Positions 20,928 through 28,647 of a DNA stretch of 64,000 nucleotides are shown here, one piece after another (position 1 is the first letter of the stretch; every line of letters begins with the position of its first letter). This stretch comes from Pseudomonas canadensis. GTDB taxonomy: Bacteria > Pseudomonadota > Gammaproteobacteria > Pseudomonadales > Pseudomonadaceae. The stretch lies in NCBI RefSeq assembly GCF_000503215.1, contig NZ_AYTD01000011.1, positions 544,180 to 608,179 on the forward strand. The letters are read 5' to 3'. The translations under genes and the position numbers were made by a program. The notes below the pieces were generated by a model. It searched no databases. It saw only the letters and a list, made by a program, of their open reading frames with translations, and was not told the origin of the DNA.

Positions 20928-22136
20928 CTAGAAGCAGGTATGCAAACTCTCGATCACCTGCAACTGCTCATCCACCAGGCAGCCGACTTGCCACTTGTCA
21001 AACGTCAAACAAGGGTGGGATGTGCCAAAGGAAATGATGTCGCCAATACGCAATTCAACCCCCGGCGCCACGCTCATGAACGCATGTTGGTCCATCACCG
21101 CCGTGACCTTGCACTCGCCCACGTCATCACCTTGCGCCGGCAAAATTCCGGCCTTGTAGCGTTTGAGTGGCACCGGCAAACCAGCGTCGTAGGCCACGTC
21201 GCGCTTGCCCAGGGCGATCACCGCAAAACCCGGCTCGGGCAACGATTGCACATGGGCCCAGACTTCCAGGGCCGGGCGCAGGCCTTCGCTGAGGTCGCTG
21301 CGACGGTCTAGCACGCAGCACTGCGCCTCTTTGTAGATACCGTGGTCATGGGCCACGTAGCTGCCGGGGCGCAATACGCTGAGGAAGCGGCCAGCAGCGT
21401 TCTGTTCTTCAAACGACTCGGCAATCAGGTCGTACCAGGCCGAACCCGACGCCGTGACGATGGGCTTGGGCAGGTCGAAAGAACCGTTGTTCTGCAGGTC
21501 CACGGCCAGGCGCACCAGGCTGGCGGCGAAGGCGCGAATGCCGCTGATCGCATGCTCGCCATGGATCACGCCTTCGTAGCCTTCGATACCGGTGAGGGCC
21601 AGGGCCGGCTGGGCCTTGATCGCCTTGGCCAGGTCACGCACTTCCTGCTCGCTGCGACAGCCGCAACGGCCGCCGACCACGCCATATTCGATCATCACGT
21701 TCAGGCGCAGGCCACGGGCGGCGAAGAACAGACCCAGGTCAGCAACGTTGTCCGGGTGATCGACCATGCAGTGGAAGTCGAAGTCCGTGTCGGCCAACAG
21801 ATCAGCGATCAACGCCATGTTCGGCGCGCCCACCAGTTGGTTGGCCATCAGCACGCGACGCACGCCACCGGCATAAGCGGCGCGAGTCTGCACCGCGTTG
21901 GCCAGTGTAATCCCCCAGGCACCCGCTTCGATCTGGCGCTGAAACAGCGCCGGCATCATGCTGGTCTTGCCATGGGGCGCCAGCTCGGCGCCGCTCTTGC
22001 TGACGAAGTCCTGCATCCAGCGGATGTTGTGTTCCAGGGCGTCACGGTGCAGTACCAGAGCGGGCAGGCTGACGTCACGGACCAGGTGGGCCCCGACGGC
22101 GGCGGCGCCCTTTTCAACGGCATTGATGGCAGACAT
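20928..22136 (-). CDS. PLP- and metal-dependent D-amino acid dehydratase/deaminase (DSD1 family), candidate D-glucosaminate dehydratase
   Basis: This 402-aa protein has an alanine racemase-like N-terminal barrel with the PLP lysine in APHGKTSMMP (Lys57). Its C-terminal D-serine-dehydratase-like domain carries the metal pair H-x-C in SHPCLTFDKW. Fold-type III enzymes of this group act on D-serine, D-threonine and related D-2-amino acids. The neighbours suggest D-glucosaminate, whose deamination gives 2-keto-3-deoxygluconate, the KdgK substrate; pseudomonads are known to have such an activity. D-serine or D-threonine deamination remains possible. RidA, encoded upstream, would clear the enamine/imine intermediate. 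Confidence 0.85.
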   Translation of the reverse strand: MSAINAVEKGAAAVGAHLVRDVSLPALVLHRDALEHNIRWMQDFVSKSGAELAPHGKTSMMPALFQRQIEAGAWGITLANAVQTRAAYAGGVRRVLMANQLVGAPNMALIADLLADTDFDFHCMVDHPDNVADLGLFFAARGLRLNVMIEYGVVGGRCGCRSEQEVRDLAKAIKAQPALALTGIEGYEGVIHGEHAISGIRAFAASLVRLAVDLQNNGSFDLPKPIVTASGSAWYDLIAESFEEQNAAGRFLSVLRPGSYVAHDHGIYKEAQCCVLDRRSDLSEGLRPALEVWAHVQSLPEPGFAVIALGKRDVAYDAGLPVPLKRYKAGILPAQGDDVGECKVTAVMDQHAFMSVAPGVELRIGDIISFGTSHPCLTFDKWQVGCLVDEQLQVIESLHTCF

Positions 22137-22145
22137 GGAAAACTC

Positions 22146-22910
22146 CTATTCGTTGATACGCCGGGCCAGGTTGTTGGCGCTGTCGATCAACACCCGGCGA
22201 TAGTCGTTGTAGTTTTTTGTGGCATCGGCGCGTGGGGCGACGATACACAGCGTCGCGATGCTGATGCCTTGCGCGTCCCGCACCGGGGCGGCAAAGCAGT
22301 GGGTAAAGGTGTCGGCAACGCTGTCGAAGGAGAAGAAGCCATCGAGGGTGGCCTGACGGATTTGCGCCAGGAAGGTCTCCAGCGGCAGGCGCTGACCGTC
22401 CGGCAGGATGAAGTCGTCGTGATCGATCAGGTCGATGATCTGCTGGTCGCTCAAGTGCCCCAGCAACAGGCGCCCGGAAGCGGTCCACGGGATCGGCGCG
22501 TTTTCGCCAATGTCCGAGGAGATACGGAAATGCCGCTCGCCTTCACGCATCAGCGCCACCGTGTATTTGCGCCCGTTGAGCAGGCACATCTGCGCGGTTT
22601 CGTGGGTCTGGCTGACGATTTCCTGCAAGGCGTGATCGGCCTCGCGGGTCAGGTCGAAATGGCGCAGGTGCGCCTGGCCGAGAAAATACAGCTGGCGGCC
22701 GAGGTAGACGTGACCGTCCTTGCCCACCGTTTCCAGGATGCGCCGCTCAAGCAGCGACGCAACCAGTTCATAGACAGTGGACTTGGGGCTGCCGATGCCG
22801 CTGGCAATATCATTCGGGCGCAGGGGCTGGCCGATTTCCTTGAGGAAATCGAGGATATCGAATGCACGGTCCAGGCCTTTGGCGCGGCGTTTGATGGTGT
22901 CTTCGGTCAT
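22146..22910 (-). CDS. IclR-family transcriptional regulator of the KDG/PLP-enzyme cluster
   Basis: This 254-aa protein has an N-terminal winged helix-turn-helix (residues ~10-70: RAFDILDFLKEIGQPLRPNDIA, SPKSTVYELVASL) and an IclR effector domain (ETAQMCLLNGRKYTVALMREGERH, WTASGRLLLG, SFDSVADTFTHCFAAPVRDAQG). It probably controls the importer and enzyme genes around it. ATG 22910 is used; an ATG three codons earlier (22919) with a GGGA site is an equal alternative. It is nine bases upstream of the PLP-enzyme gene. The palindrome at 26507 is a candidate operator. Confidence 0.9.
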   Translation of the reverse strand: MTEDTIKRRAKGLDRAFDILDFLKEIGQPLRPNDIASGIGSPKSTVYELVASLLERRILETVGKDGHVYLGRQLYFLGQAHLRHFDLTREADHALQEIVSQTHETAQMCLLNGRKYTVALMREGERHFRISSDIGENAPIPWTASGRLLLGHLSDQQIIDLIDHDDFILPDGQRLPLETFLAQIRQATLDGFFSFDSVADTFTHCFAAPVRDAQGISIATLCIVAPRADATKNYNDYRRVLIDSANNLARRINE

Positions 22911-22941
22911 GGCAATCATCTGTCCCAAGTTGGTTGAGGCC

Positions 22942-23041
22942 CCTGTAGGAGCGAGCTTGCTCGCGAAAAACCCAAGGACAACGCATTCATCCAGACTACG
23001 CGCGTCATCGTTGACGATCTTCGCGAGCAAGCTCGCTCCTA
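22942..23041. repeat. REP doublet (TAGGAGCGAGCTTGCTCGCG type)
   Basis: The inverted arms TAGGAGCGAGCTTGCTCGCG and CGCGAGCAAGCTCGCTCCTA flank a ~53-base spacer, between ridA and the IclR gene and inside the presumed operon. Confidence 0.9.
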
Positions 23042-23061
23042 GAGAGAAAGCGGCGGGCAAT

Positions 23062-23451
23062 TTAGCCTTTTTTCTTGTACGCCACGCAATCGATCTCGAC
23101 CTTGCAATCGACCATCATATTGGCCTGCACGCAGGCCCGCGCCGGAGCGTGTTCCGGGGTGAAGTATTCGCCGAACACTTTGTTGAAGCTCCAGAAGTCC
23201 CGCGGGTCTTCCAGCCACACGCCGACGCGCACGACATCCTTCAATTCGTAACCCGCTTCTTCGAGGATCGCCACCACGTTGCGCATGGTCTGACGGGTCT
23301 GTTCGATGATGCCCCCAGTGATGATTTCGCCGTCCACCGCAGGCACCTGGCCTGAGACGTACAACCAACCATCGGCTTCCACCGCACGGGCGAACGGACG
23401 GGGTTGGCCACCGCCGGCTGTGCTACCGGCACCGTAACGAGTAATGCTCAT
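23062..23451 (-). CDS. ridA: RidA-family enamine/imine deaminase
   Basis: This 129-aa YjgF/YER057c/UK114 protein has the family anchors GWLYVSGQVPAVDGEI, TRQTMRNVVAILEEAGYELKD, a catalytic-type Arg in PARACVQ and a terminal VEIDCVAYKKKG. RidA proteins hydrolyse reactive 2-aminoacrylate-like enamines and imines released by PLP dehydratases. The PLP enzyme of the same cluster gives a direct reason for its presence. A clear AGGAGCC site precedes the ATG. It lies 15 bases after the ABC ATPase gene. Confidence 0.93.
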   Translation of the reverse strand: MSITRYGAGSTAGGGQPRPFARAVEADGWLYVSGQVPAVDGEIITGGIIEQTRQTMRNVVAILEEAGYELKDVVRVGVWLEDPRDFWSFNKVFGEYFTPEHAPARACVQANMMVDCKVEIDCVAYKKKG

Positions 23452-23466
23452 AAAAAAGGCTCCTGA

Positions 23467-24249
23467 TTAAAAACGAATGTTCTTGAGAAATTCCGCCAGG
23501 CGCGGCGATTGCGGGCGTTCGAAGATGTCCTTCGAGGTGCCCTGTTCTTCAATGCGGCCCTGGTTCATGAAAACGATCTTGTCCGAGACTTCATAGGCAA
23601 AGCGCATTTCGTGGGTGACCAGCAACATGGTCATGCCCTCCTCCGCCAGGCCCTTGATCACGCTGAGCACTTCGCCCACCAACTCGGGGTCGAGGGCCGA
23701 GGTGACTTCGTCGAACAGCATCAGGCTGGGGTTCATGGCAATGGCGCGGGCAATCGCCACACGCTGTTGCTGGCCGCCGGACAGTTGGCCGGGGAAGTGG
23801 TTGCGACGCTCTAGAAGTCCTACGCGGTCCAGCCATTTTTCCGCCAGCGCAACGGCTTCGTCCTTGCCCATTTTCTTGACCTTGAGCAAGCCGAGGGTAA
23901 CGTTCTGCAACGCAGTCAAATGGGGGAAAAGGTTGAATTGCTGGAACGCCATGCCCGTCATCGCACGGTGCTGCGCAATGACGCGCTCAGGGTGGCGCAC
24001 GCGCTTGCCGGCGATTTCGCTGTAACCGATGGACTCGCCATCCAAGGTGATTTGGCCGCCCTGGAACTCTTCCAGCAGGTTGACGCAACGCAACAGTGTG
24101 GTCTTGCCCGAGCCGCTGGAGCCGATCAAGGTCACCACGTTGCCGCGCTGCATGGACAGGTCAACGCCCTTGAGCACTTCCACCTGGCCGTATTGCTTAC
24201 GCAGGCCACGGATGTTCAGCAGCGGTTGGTTGGTGTGAGGTTGGTTCAT
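23467..24249 (-). CDS. Polar amino acid ABC transporter ATPase
   Basis: This 260-aa GlnQ/HisP-type ATPase has Walker A GSSGSGKT (~43-50), Q-loop [10 protein letters not shown], signature [14 protein letters not shown], Walker [15 protein letters not shown] and the switch His in LLVTHEM. Its ATG overlaps the stop of the upstream permease gene by four bases (ATGA). With two permeases and a binding protein it forms a complete importer in the order binding protein, permease, permease, ATPase. The substrate is probably that of the downstream PLP enzyme. Confidence 0.94.
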   Translation of the reverse strand: MNQPHTNQPLLNIRGLRKQYGQVEVLKGVDLSMQRGNVVTLIGSSGSGKTTLLRCVNLLEEFQGGQITLDGESIGYSEIAGKRVRHPERVIAQHRAMTGMAFQQFNLFPHLTALQNVTLGLLKVKKMGKDEAVALAEKWLDRVGLLERRNHFPGQLSGGQQQRVAIARAIAMNPSLMLFDEVTSALDPELVGEVLSVIKGLAEEGMTMLLVTHEMRFAYEVSDKIVFMNQGRIEEQGTSKDIFERPQSPRLAEFLKNIRF

Positions 24250-24908
24250 GGCAAGGCCACCCGCTTTTCAATGTAGCGCCCGAATAACTCGATGGCGTAG
24301 TTGATGACAAAGAACATAAAGCCTGCGAACAGGTAGAACTCCAGGGTCATGAAGGTGCGCGCGATCACTTGCTGGGTACTGAGCAGCAACTCGGCCACGC
24401 CGATCACCGAGAGCAAGGTCGAGGCCTTGACGATTTCCGTGGAGGAATTGACCCAGGTCGGCAAAATCTGGCGCAGCGCCTGGGGCAGCAGCACATAGCC
24501 CAGGGACTGGTAGAACGTCAGGCCGATGGCCTTGCCCGCTTCCAGTTGCCCACGGGGAATGGCTTGCAGCGCGCCGCGCACGATCTCGGAGACGTGAGAA
24601 CCGCAGAACAGCGTCAACCCGACCGCACCGGCCTGGAACGCGGTGATCTGCCAACCGAGCGCCGGCAGCATGTAGAAACACGCCAGCACCAGCACGAACA
24701 CCGGCGTGCCACGGATCAGGTCGACATACAGACGAAACGGTGCACGCATCCAGAACTTGCCGTAGGTCAGGATCAACCCGGCGACAATGCCGATCAGGGT
24801 GCCAAAGATAATCGCCAACGCAGACACATAAACACTGGCTTGAAAGCCCGCCCAGAGGGTATCCCGGGCGATCCACAACTCATGCAGCCAGCTGGGGGAT
24901 TCGTACAT
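24246..24908 (-). CDS. Polar amino acid ABC transporter permease (second)
   Basis: This 220-aa HisMQ-type inner-membrane permease has about five hydrophobic segments and the family EAA-like loop [29 protein letters not shown], followed by [20 protein letters not shown]. The start at 24908 lies 11 bases after the stop of the first permease, with GAGG upstream. It should form a heterodimeric channel with the product of 24920-25582. Confidence 0.93.
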   Translation of the reverse strand: MYESPSWLHELWIARDTLWAGFQASVYVSALAIIFGTLIGIVAGLILTYGKFWMRAPFRLYVDLIRGTPVFVLVLACFYMLPALGWQITAFQAGAVGLTLFCGSHVSEIVRGALQAIPRGQLEAGKAIGLTFYQSLGYVLLPQALRQILPTWVNSSTEIVKASTLLSVIGVAELLLSTQQVIARTFMTLEFYLFAGFMFFVINYAIELFGRYIEKRVALP

Positions 24909-24919
24909 GGAAACCTCGC

Positions 24920-25582
24920 TTAACGACGGATCGCCAGACGCTGTTCCAGGTAACGGAGCAGCATGGCAATGAGGTAACAGGCAGCCACGTAGAGCGCCGT
25001 CGTGACCATCCAGGTTTCAATAACCCGGTAGCTTTCGACGTTGATCTTGCGGGCGTAATAGGTCAGCTCCGGCACCGCGATAGCAGCGGCGAGCGAGGTG
25101 TCCTTGAACAGCGAAATGAAATTGTTCGACAGCGCGGGCAGCACATTGCGCAGCATCACCGGTACGGTGATGTAGGCGCGGATACGCCATTCGCCCAGAC
25201 CGATAGCCAACCCGGCTTCCCGCAGGCCCTTGGGAATGTTCAACAGCCCGGCGCGGAACACTTCGGTCAAGTAGGCACCCGCGTACAGCGACAAGGTGAT
25301 GATGAACGACGGGATCTTGTCCAGACGGATCCCGAGACTGGGCAACGCAAAGTAGATCAACAGGATCAACACAAGGATCGGCGTATTGCGCACCACCGTC
25401 ACGTACACCGAGGCGAAGATCCGCAACGCACGGTGCTTGGAGAGCATGGCAAACGCCATCATCAGGCCGATCACACAGCCGATGGCAATCGACAGCAGCG
25501 CCAGCTCAAGGCCCAGGCCGAGCCCCGCCAGCAAGCTGGGGAAGTCGCGCCACACGGCGGCAAAGTTCAACTGATAGTTCAT
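24920..25582 (-). CDS. Polar amino acid ABC transporter permease (first)
   Basis: This 220-aa HisMQ-type permease has a hydrophobic N-terminal half including VVRNTPILVLILLIYFALP, an EAA-like loop (LREAGLAIGLGEWRIRAYITVP) and the SLFKDTSLAAAIAVPELTYYA segment typical of amino acid importers. It is the second gene of the minus-strand operon, 51 bases after the binding-protein gene. Confidence 0.93.
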   Translation of the reverse strand: MNYQLNFAAVWRDFPSLLAGLGLGLELALLSIAIGCVIGLMMAFAMLSKHRALRIFASVYVTVVRNTPILVLILLIYFALPSLGIRLDKIPSFIITLSLYAGAYLTEVFRAGLLNIPKGLREAGLAIGLGEWRIRAYITVPVMLRNVLPALSNNFISLFKDTSLAAAIAVPELTYYARKINVESYRVIETWMVTTALYVAACYLIAMLLRYLEQRLAIRR

Positions 25583-25633
25583 GGTCAGCAGTACCTGATT
25601 GGGGCGCCGTCAGCGACGCCCCAGGTTTTCGAT

Positions 25634-26482
25634 TTACTTGAACTCAACCGGGAAGCCGATCGCGGGTTCCGGCAGGTCGACACCGAACCATTGCTTGAAC
25701 GAGGCCTTGTAGGTCGGGAACTCGACACCGGTCATGGCTTCATGCAGCGCGGTGTTGACGAAGTTCAGCCAGTCCTGGTCGCCACGCTTGACGGCGCACG
25801 CATAGGTCTGCGGGCTCCAGGCGTACGTCGGGCTGCGGTAGCGGCCTGGGTTCTGCACCATCAGGTATTTGACCGAGGACTGGTCGGTGGCGGCGGCATC
25901 GGCGCGACCGGAGTTCACGGCCTGATACATCAGGTCGACGCTGTCGTATTGGTCGACCTTGGCCTTGGGCAACGCCTGGTGCACCAGCTCTTCGGCATAC
26001 ACGTTTTGCAGCACAGCCACGGTGACGCCGTCGCCGCCAGCCTGCAGGTCTTCAATCTCTTTGTACTTGCTGTTGTTCGGCAGCAGCAGGCCCACGCCTT
26101 CGCGGTAGTACGGCAGGGTGAACGCGACCTGCTGGGCACGGCTGGCGGTGACGGTAATGAACTGGCAACTCATGTCGACCTTGTCGGTCAGCAGGTTGGG
26201 AATCCGGGCGTCAGACGACTGCACCACGAACTCGACCTTGCTTGGGTCATTGAACAAGCCCTTGGCCACTATGCGGCCGATGTCGATATCAAACCCTTGC
26301 AACTTGCCATCCGCTCCCTGGAAGTGCCACGGCGCATTGGTACTGCCTGTACCCACGATCAAGTGCCCACGCTTGAGCACATCATCGAGCTTGCTGTCCG
26401 CCGCCTGCACGATGCTTGCGAGGGAAGCCGATGCGGCGAAGAGAAAAACACACGCTTTAAACACGGAAGGTCGGTGATGCAT
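25634..26482 (-). CDS. Amino acid ABC transporter periplasmic binding protein
   Basis: This 282-aa family 3 solute-binding protein has a signal peptide (MHHRPSVFKACVFLFAASASLASIVQA, cleavage before ADSK). The mature part has the usual GTGSTNAPWHFQGADGKLQGFDIDIGRIVAKGLF opening (residue positions ~40-75), an SCQFITVTASRAQQVAFTLPYY segment and DAAATDQSSVKYL. ATG 26482 has GGAG 8 bases upstream and places the signal peptide correctly; a longer frame to 26566 has no such support. As the first gene of the operon it fixes the importer's specificity, which I infer to be D-glucosaminate or a similar D-amino acid. Confidence 0.92.
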   Translation of the reverse strand: MHHRPSVFKACVFLFAASASLASIVQAADSKLDDVLKRGHLIVGTGSTNAPWHFQGADGKLQGFDIDIGRIVAKGLFNDPSKVEFVVQSSDARIPNLLTDKVDMSCQFITVTASRAQQVAFTLPYYREGVGLLLPNNSKYKEIEDLQAGGDGVTVAVLQNVYAEELVHQALPKAKVDQYDSVDLMYQAVNSGRADAAATDQSSVKYLMVQNPGRYRSPTYAWSPQTYACAVKRGDQDWLNFVNTALHEAMTGVEFPTYKASFKQWFGVDLPEPAIGFPVEFK

Positions 26483-26506
26483 GACAAGCACTCCAGGAGT
26501 TGTGTA

Positions 26507-26522
26507 TTCCGCTATACCGGAA
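26507..26522. promoter_or_regulatory. Palindrome TTCCG-N6-CGGAA, candidate IclR operator
   Basis: A 5+5 palindrome 25 bases upstream of the binding-protein ATG. A further CGGAAT half-site lies at 26538-26543. Its size and place fit an IclR-type operator at the operon promoter; the link to the clustered IclR protein is inference. The rest of the 26483-26814 gap is AT-rich with no gene I can support. Confidence 0.45.
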
Positions 26523-26814
26523 CTTAGTATGTAACAACGGAATAGACAGCAGAAAGTGTGCCACACGCGGCAACAGAAAAAAACGACATGGATAAATCTG
26601 TGTTAAATCAACTAGATAAAAGATGATGTGCAATAAGGCGTTAAGCCAGCACCTGAAATCACTTTGCTACCCAAGGCCCCACACAGCGGTGACAGACCCA
26701 GTTGCGTGCGCTACGACGGCGTTACCGCGCACCGTTGCAGTGCGTCTGGCGCGTTGAAAAATCCCCACGCTGGGCTAGCCTTGGCACATTCATTCCGACA
26801 AGGACTCCGCCCTG

Positions 26815-27063
26815 ATGAAGTTCCGCCTCACCCTGGTCTTGCTTTCCTTTCTGGTGGCCGGCAGTGCTTGGGCCAGTAACGACCGCCGCGAATGCAAGGA
26901 AGAACTGCGCAAGCTCAACGCAGCCCTGAGCACCAACTACACCAGCCAGAACCACCACGGCTACCGCCAGGCAAAGGCTTCGAGGGACAACCTTGAATAC
27001 AAGAAATGCGCAAGCCAGGCGCGCAAGGCGCGGGAACGCCTGGAGCGCGATAGCGACCTGTGA
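26815..27063 (+). CDS. Small secreted protein of unknown function
   Basis: This 82-aa protein has a clean Sec signal peptide (MKFRLTLVLLSFLVAGSAWA, cleavage before SNDRR). The mature domain of ~62 residues is highly charged, mainly helical-looking (ECKEELRKLNAALS, ASQARKARERLERDSDL), with two cysteines (CKEE and KKCAS) that could form a disulfide. I do not recognise a family. It is monocistronic, oriented away from the ABC operon, and followed by a thioredoxin-like gene 75 bases on. Confidence 0.75.
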   Translation: MKFRLTLVLLSFLVAGSAWASNDRRECKEELRKLNAALSTNYTSQNHHGYRQAKASRDNLEYKKCASQARKARERLERDSDL

Positions 27064-27138
27064 AGGTTGACAGTAGACGGCAGTGATTCCTCGACTTAGC
27101 GTGGGCAGACACTCGCACTGTCCAGGAGGACCACTATC

Positions 27139-27492
27139 ATGGGAATTGCCACCGCAACCATTACCAACGCCGAGGAATATGAAAAGGTACTGAGTACCTC
27201 CCACCCCGTGTTTCTATTGTTCGTTTCAGCTCGCTGCCCTGCGTGCGCAGACACCGGCCCATTGTTCGAACGGATTGCTGCCAGGCATCCCGATATCGTG
27301 AGCCTGGTGCTGGACTGCGCAAACACTCCGCAACACCCCCATGTCAAGGGCACGCCCACCTTGTTGGTTTACGTCATGGGCGAACTGATGGAAATTATCG
27401 AGGGTTTCTACCCCATTAAAGATCAGGAAAAAACTGTGGAAGAGCTTTTCGACCGCTACGTCCAGCGTCCCCTCTTGCACGGTACGACCTAG
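27139..27492 (+). CDS. Thioredoxin-like protein
   Basis: This 117-aa single thioredoxin-fold domain lacks a signal peptide, so it is probably cytosolic. The active site is C-P-A-C in VSARCPACADTGPLF (instead of CGPC), followed by the conserved cis-proline in KGTPTLLVYV. CPAC alters redox potential relative to thioredoxin. The C-terminal helix (QEKTVEELFDRYVQ) is normal. An AGGAGG site lies just before the ATG. The partner is unknown; the secreted two-cysteine protein upstream is in another compartment. Confidence 0.85.
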   Translation: MGIATATITNAEEYEKVLSTSHPVFLLFVSARCPACADTGPLFERIAARHPDIVSLVLDCANTPQHPHVKGTPTLLVYVMGELMEIIEGFYPIKDQEKTVEELFDRYVQRPLLHGTT

Positions 27493-27533
27493 CGTCTAAG
27501 CTGCTCAAATTAGTCTCAGCCACCAGGTCGGCA

Positions 27534-27755
27534 ATGTTCAAGACCATTGAAGCTGAAGTCTTGGAGAAACGCCCGTCACCCACCTTGCAACTTGAGCTCG
27601 CCCAGCATGATTTCGAGCGACTCAAGTCATTCTGCCTGCTGATCTACATCGCGATCATCACATTGGGCACCCGTCCGCTAATCGAAGGCTTGTCGACGGA
27701 TCTGCACCCCAGCGGGGTGATTCTGACAACGCTTACGTTTCACACGCCCGCATAA
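27534..27755 (+). CDS. Doubtful small membrane protein
   Basis: An open frame of 73 codons with one hydrophobic stretch (FCLLIYIAIITLG). The ribosome site is poor and I recognise no family. It occupies most of the 27493-27848 gap, where I see nothing else. It could be a remnant or not a gene. Confidence 0.28.
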   Translation: MFKTIEAEVLEKRPSPTLQLELAQHDFERLKSFCLLIYIAIITLGTRPLIEGLSTDLHPSGVILTTLTFHTPA

Positions 27756-27848
27756 ACCGATCACGCCCCGTGCGTGATAGACAGCGCATCGAAATGCTTT
27801 ACCGGGCGGCCACTTACTGGATAATAGCTCAATGCCTTCATTGAGTTA

Positions 27849-28637
27849 ATGTTCGGCACCACCTCTACCGCCTCGATGGATTTTCTTCTGCGTATGGACA
27901 CTCCTCTGCTTCCGCAAAAACGCCTCAATGCTGCAATCACCAAAGTCATGGCCGGTATCAGCGCAACGCTGGGCGCCATGTGGGCGCTGATCACCTATGT
28001 GTTTCCCGATCCCAGCGTGTTCGGCTTTGGCTTTCTCAACTGGAAAAACTTGATTCTGGTGATCAGCGTGTTCCTGTTCCTCGCGGCACTGTCTATTGGC
28101 TGGCAGGCGCGTCGCCTGCCGGATGCGATAAAAGGCACGCTTTCGGTGATCCTGGCCGTATTGCTCGCCGGCGGTTTTTTCATTTTGGGCAGTGAGTACG
28201 CCAAACCCACTTTCGAATTTGCCCAATCGCAAAAGCTGATGACTGAAAATGACGGCGCCAACCTGTTTGGCAAGCGTATAGAGCTGGTCGACGGTGTACG
28301 CATCGAACTGCTGGAGTGTGAGCAGATTGGCCAGGCACCGAGCTGCCTGCTGGAACTGACCAACACCAATGTCGACCGCGAAATGCGCGACCTTAAGCAA
28401 AGCACCCTATTTGAAAAAACCGGCGGCTCCCTGGATGTCGAGCAACTGCAGGTCGGCCAATCTAAGTCTGACCAGTGGAACGCATTTGCGCTGGTACGCA
28501 ATGTGCCGACCCGAGTGACGATGGTGTTCCAGCCCGTGCGCGGGAAGCTGGAGAGCATCCCGGCACTCAAGATCAGGTTTCGCAGCCTCAAGGGTGAGGA
28601 TAACGTGGTGAAATTCAGTGGCGTGGCGGTTAACTGA
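27849..28637 (+). CDS. Unrecognised three-helix membrane protein
   Basis: This 262-aa protein has three hydrophobic segments in its first ~115 residues (KVMAGISATLGAMWALITYV, LILVISVFLFLAALSIGW, GTLSVILAVLLAGGFFILG). A soluble C-terminal domain of ~140 residues (GVRIELLECEQIG..PSCLLELTNTNVD) looks beta-rich, with two cysteines. No family comes to mind. Starts at 27849, 27876 and 27894 are all possible; none has a strong ribosome site. The next gene follows after 10 bases, so the two probably form an operon. Confidence 0.7.
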   Translation: MFGTTSTASMDFLLRMDTPLLPQKRLNAAITKVMAGISATLGAMWALITYVFPDPSVFGFGFLNWKNLILVISVFLFLAALSIGWQARRLPDAIKGTLSVILAVLLAGGFFILGSEYAKPTFEFAQSQKLMTENDGANLFGKRIELVDGVRIELLECEQIGQAPSCLLELTNTNVDREMRDLKQSTLFEKTGGSLDVEQLQVGQSKSDQWNAFALVRNVPTRVTMVFQPVRGKLESIPALKIRFRSLKGEDNVVKFSGVAVN

Positions 28638-28647
28638 GGGGATGGAT

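Noticed and set aside
21342..22937. Long open frame (531 codons) on the plus strand
   Set aside because: Antisense to the PLP enzyme and IclR genes; composition is His/Gln/Val rich as expected for a shadow frame.
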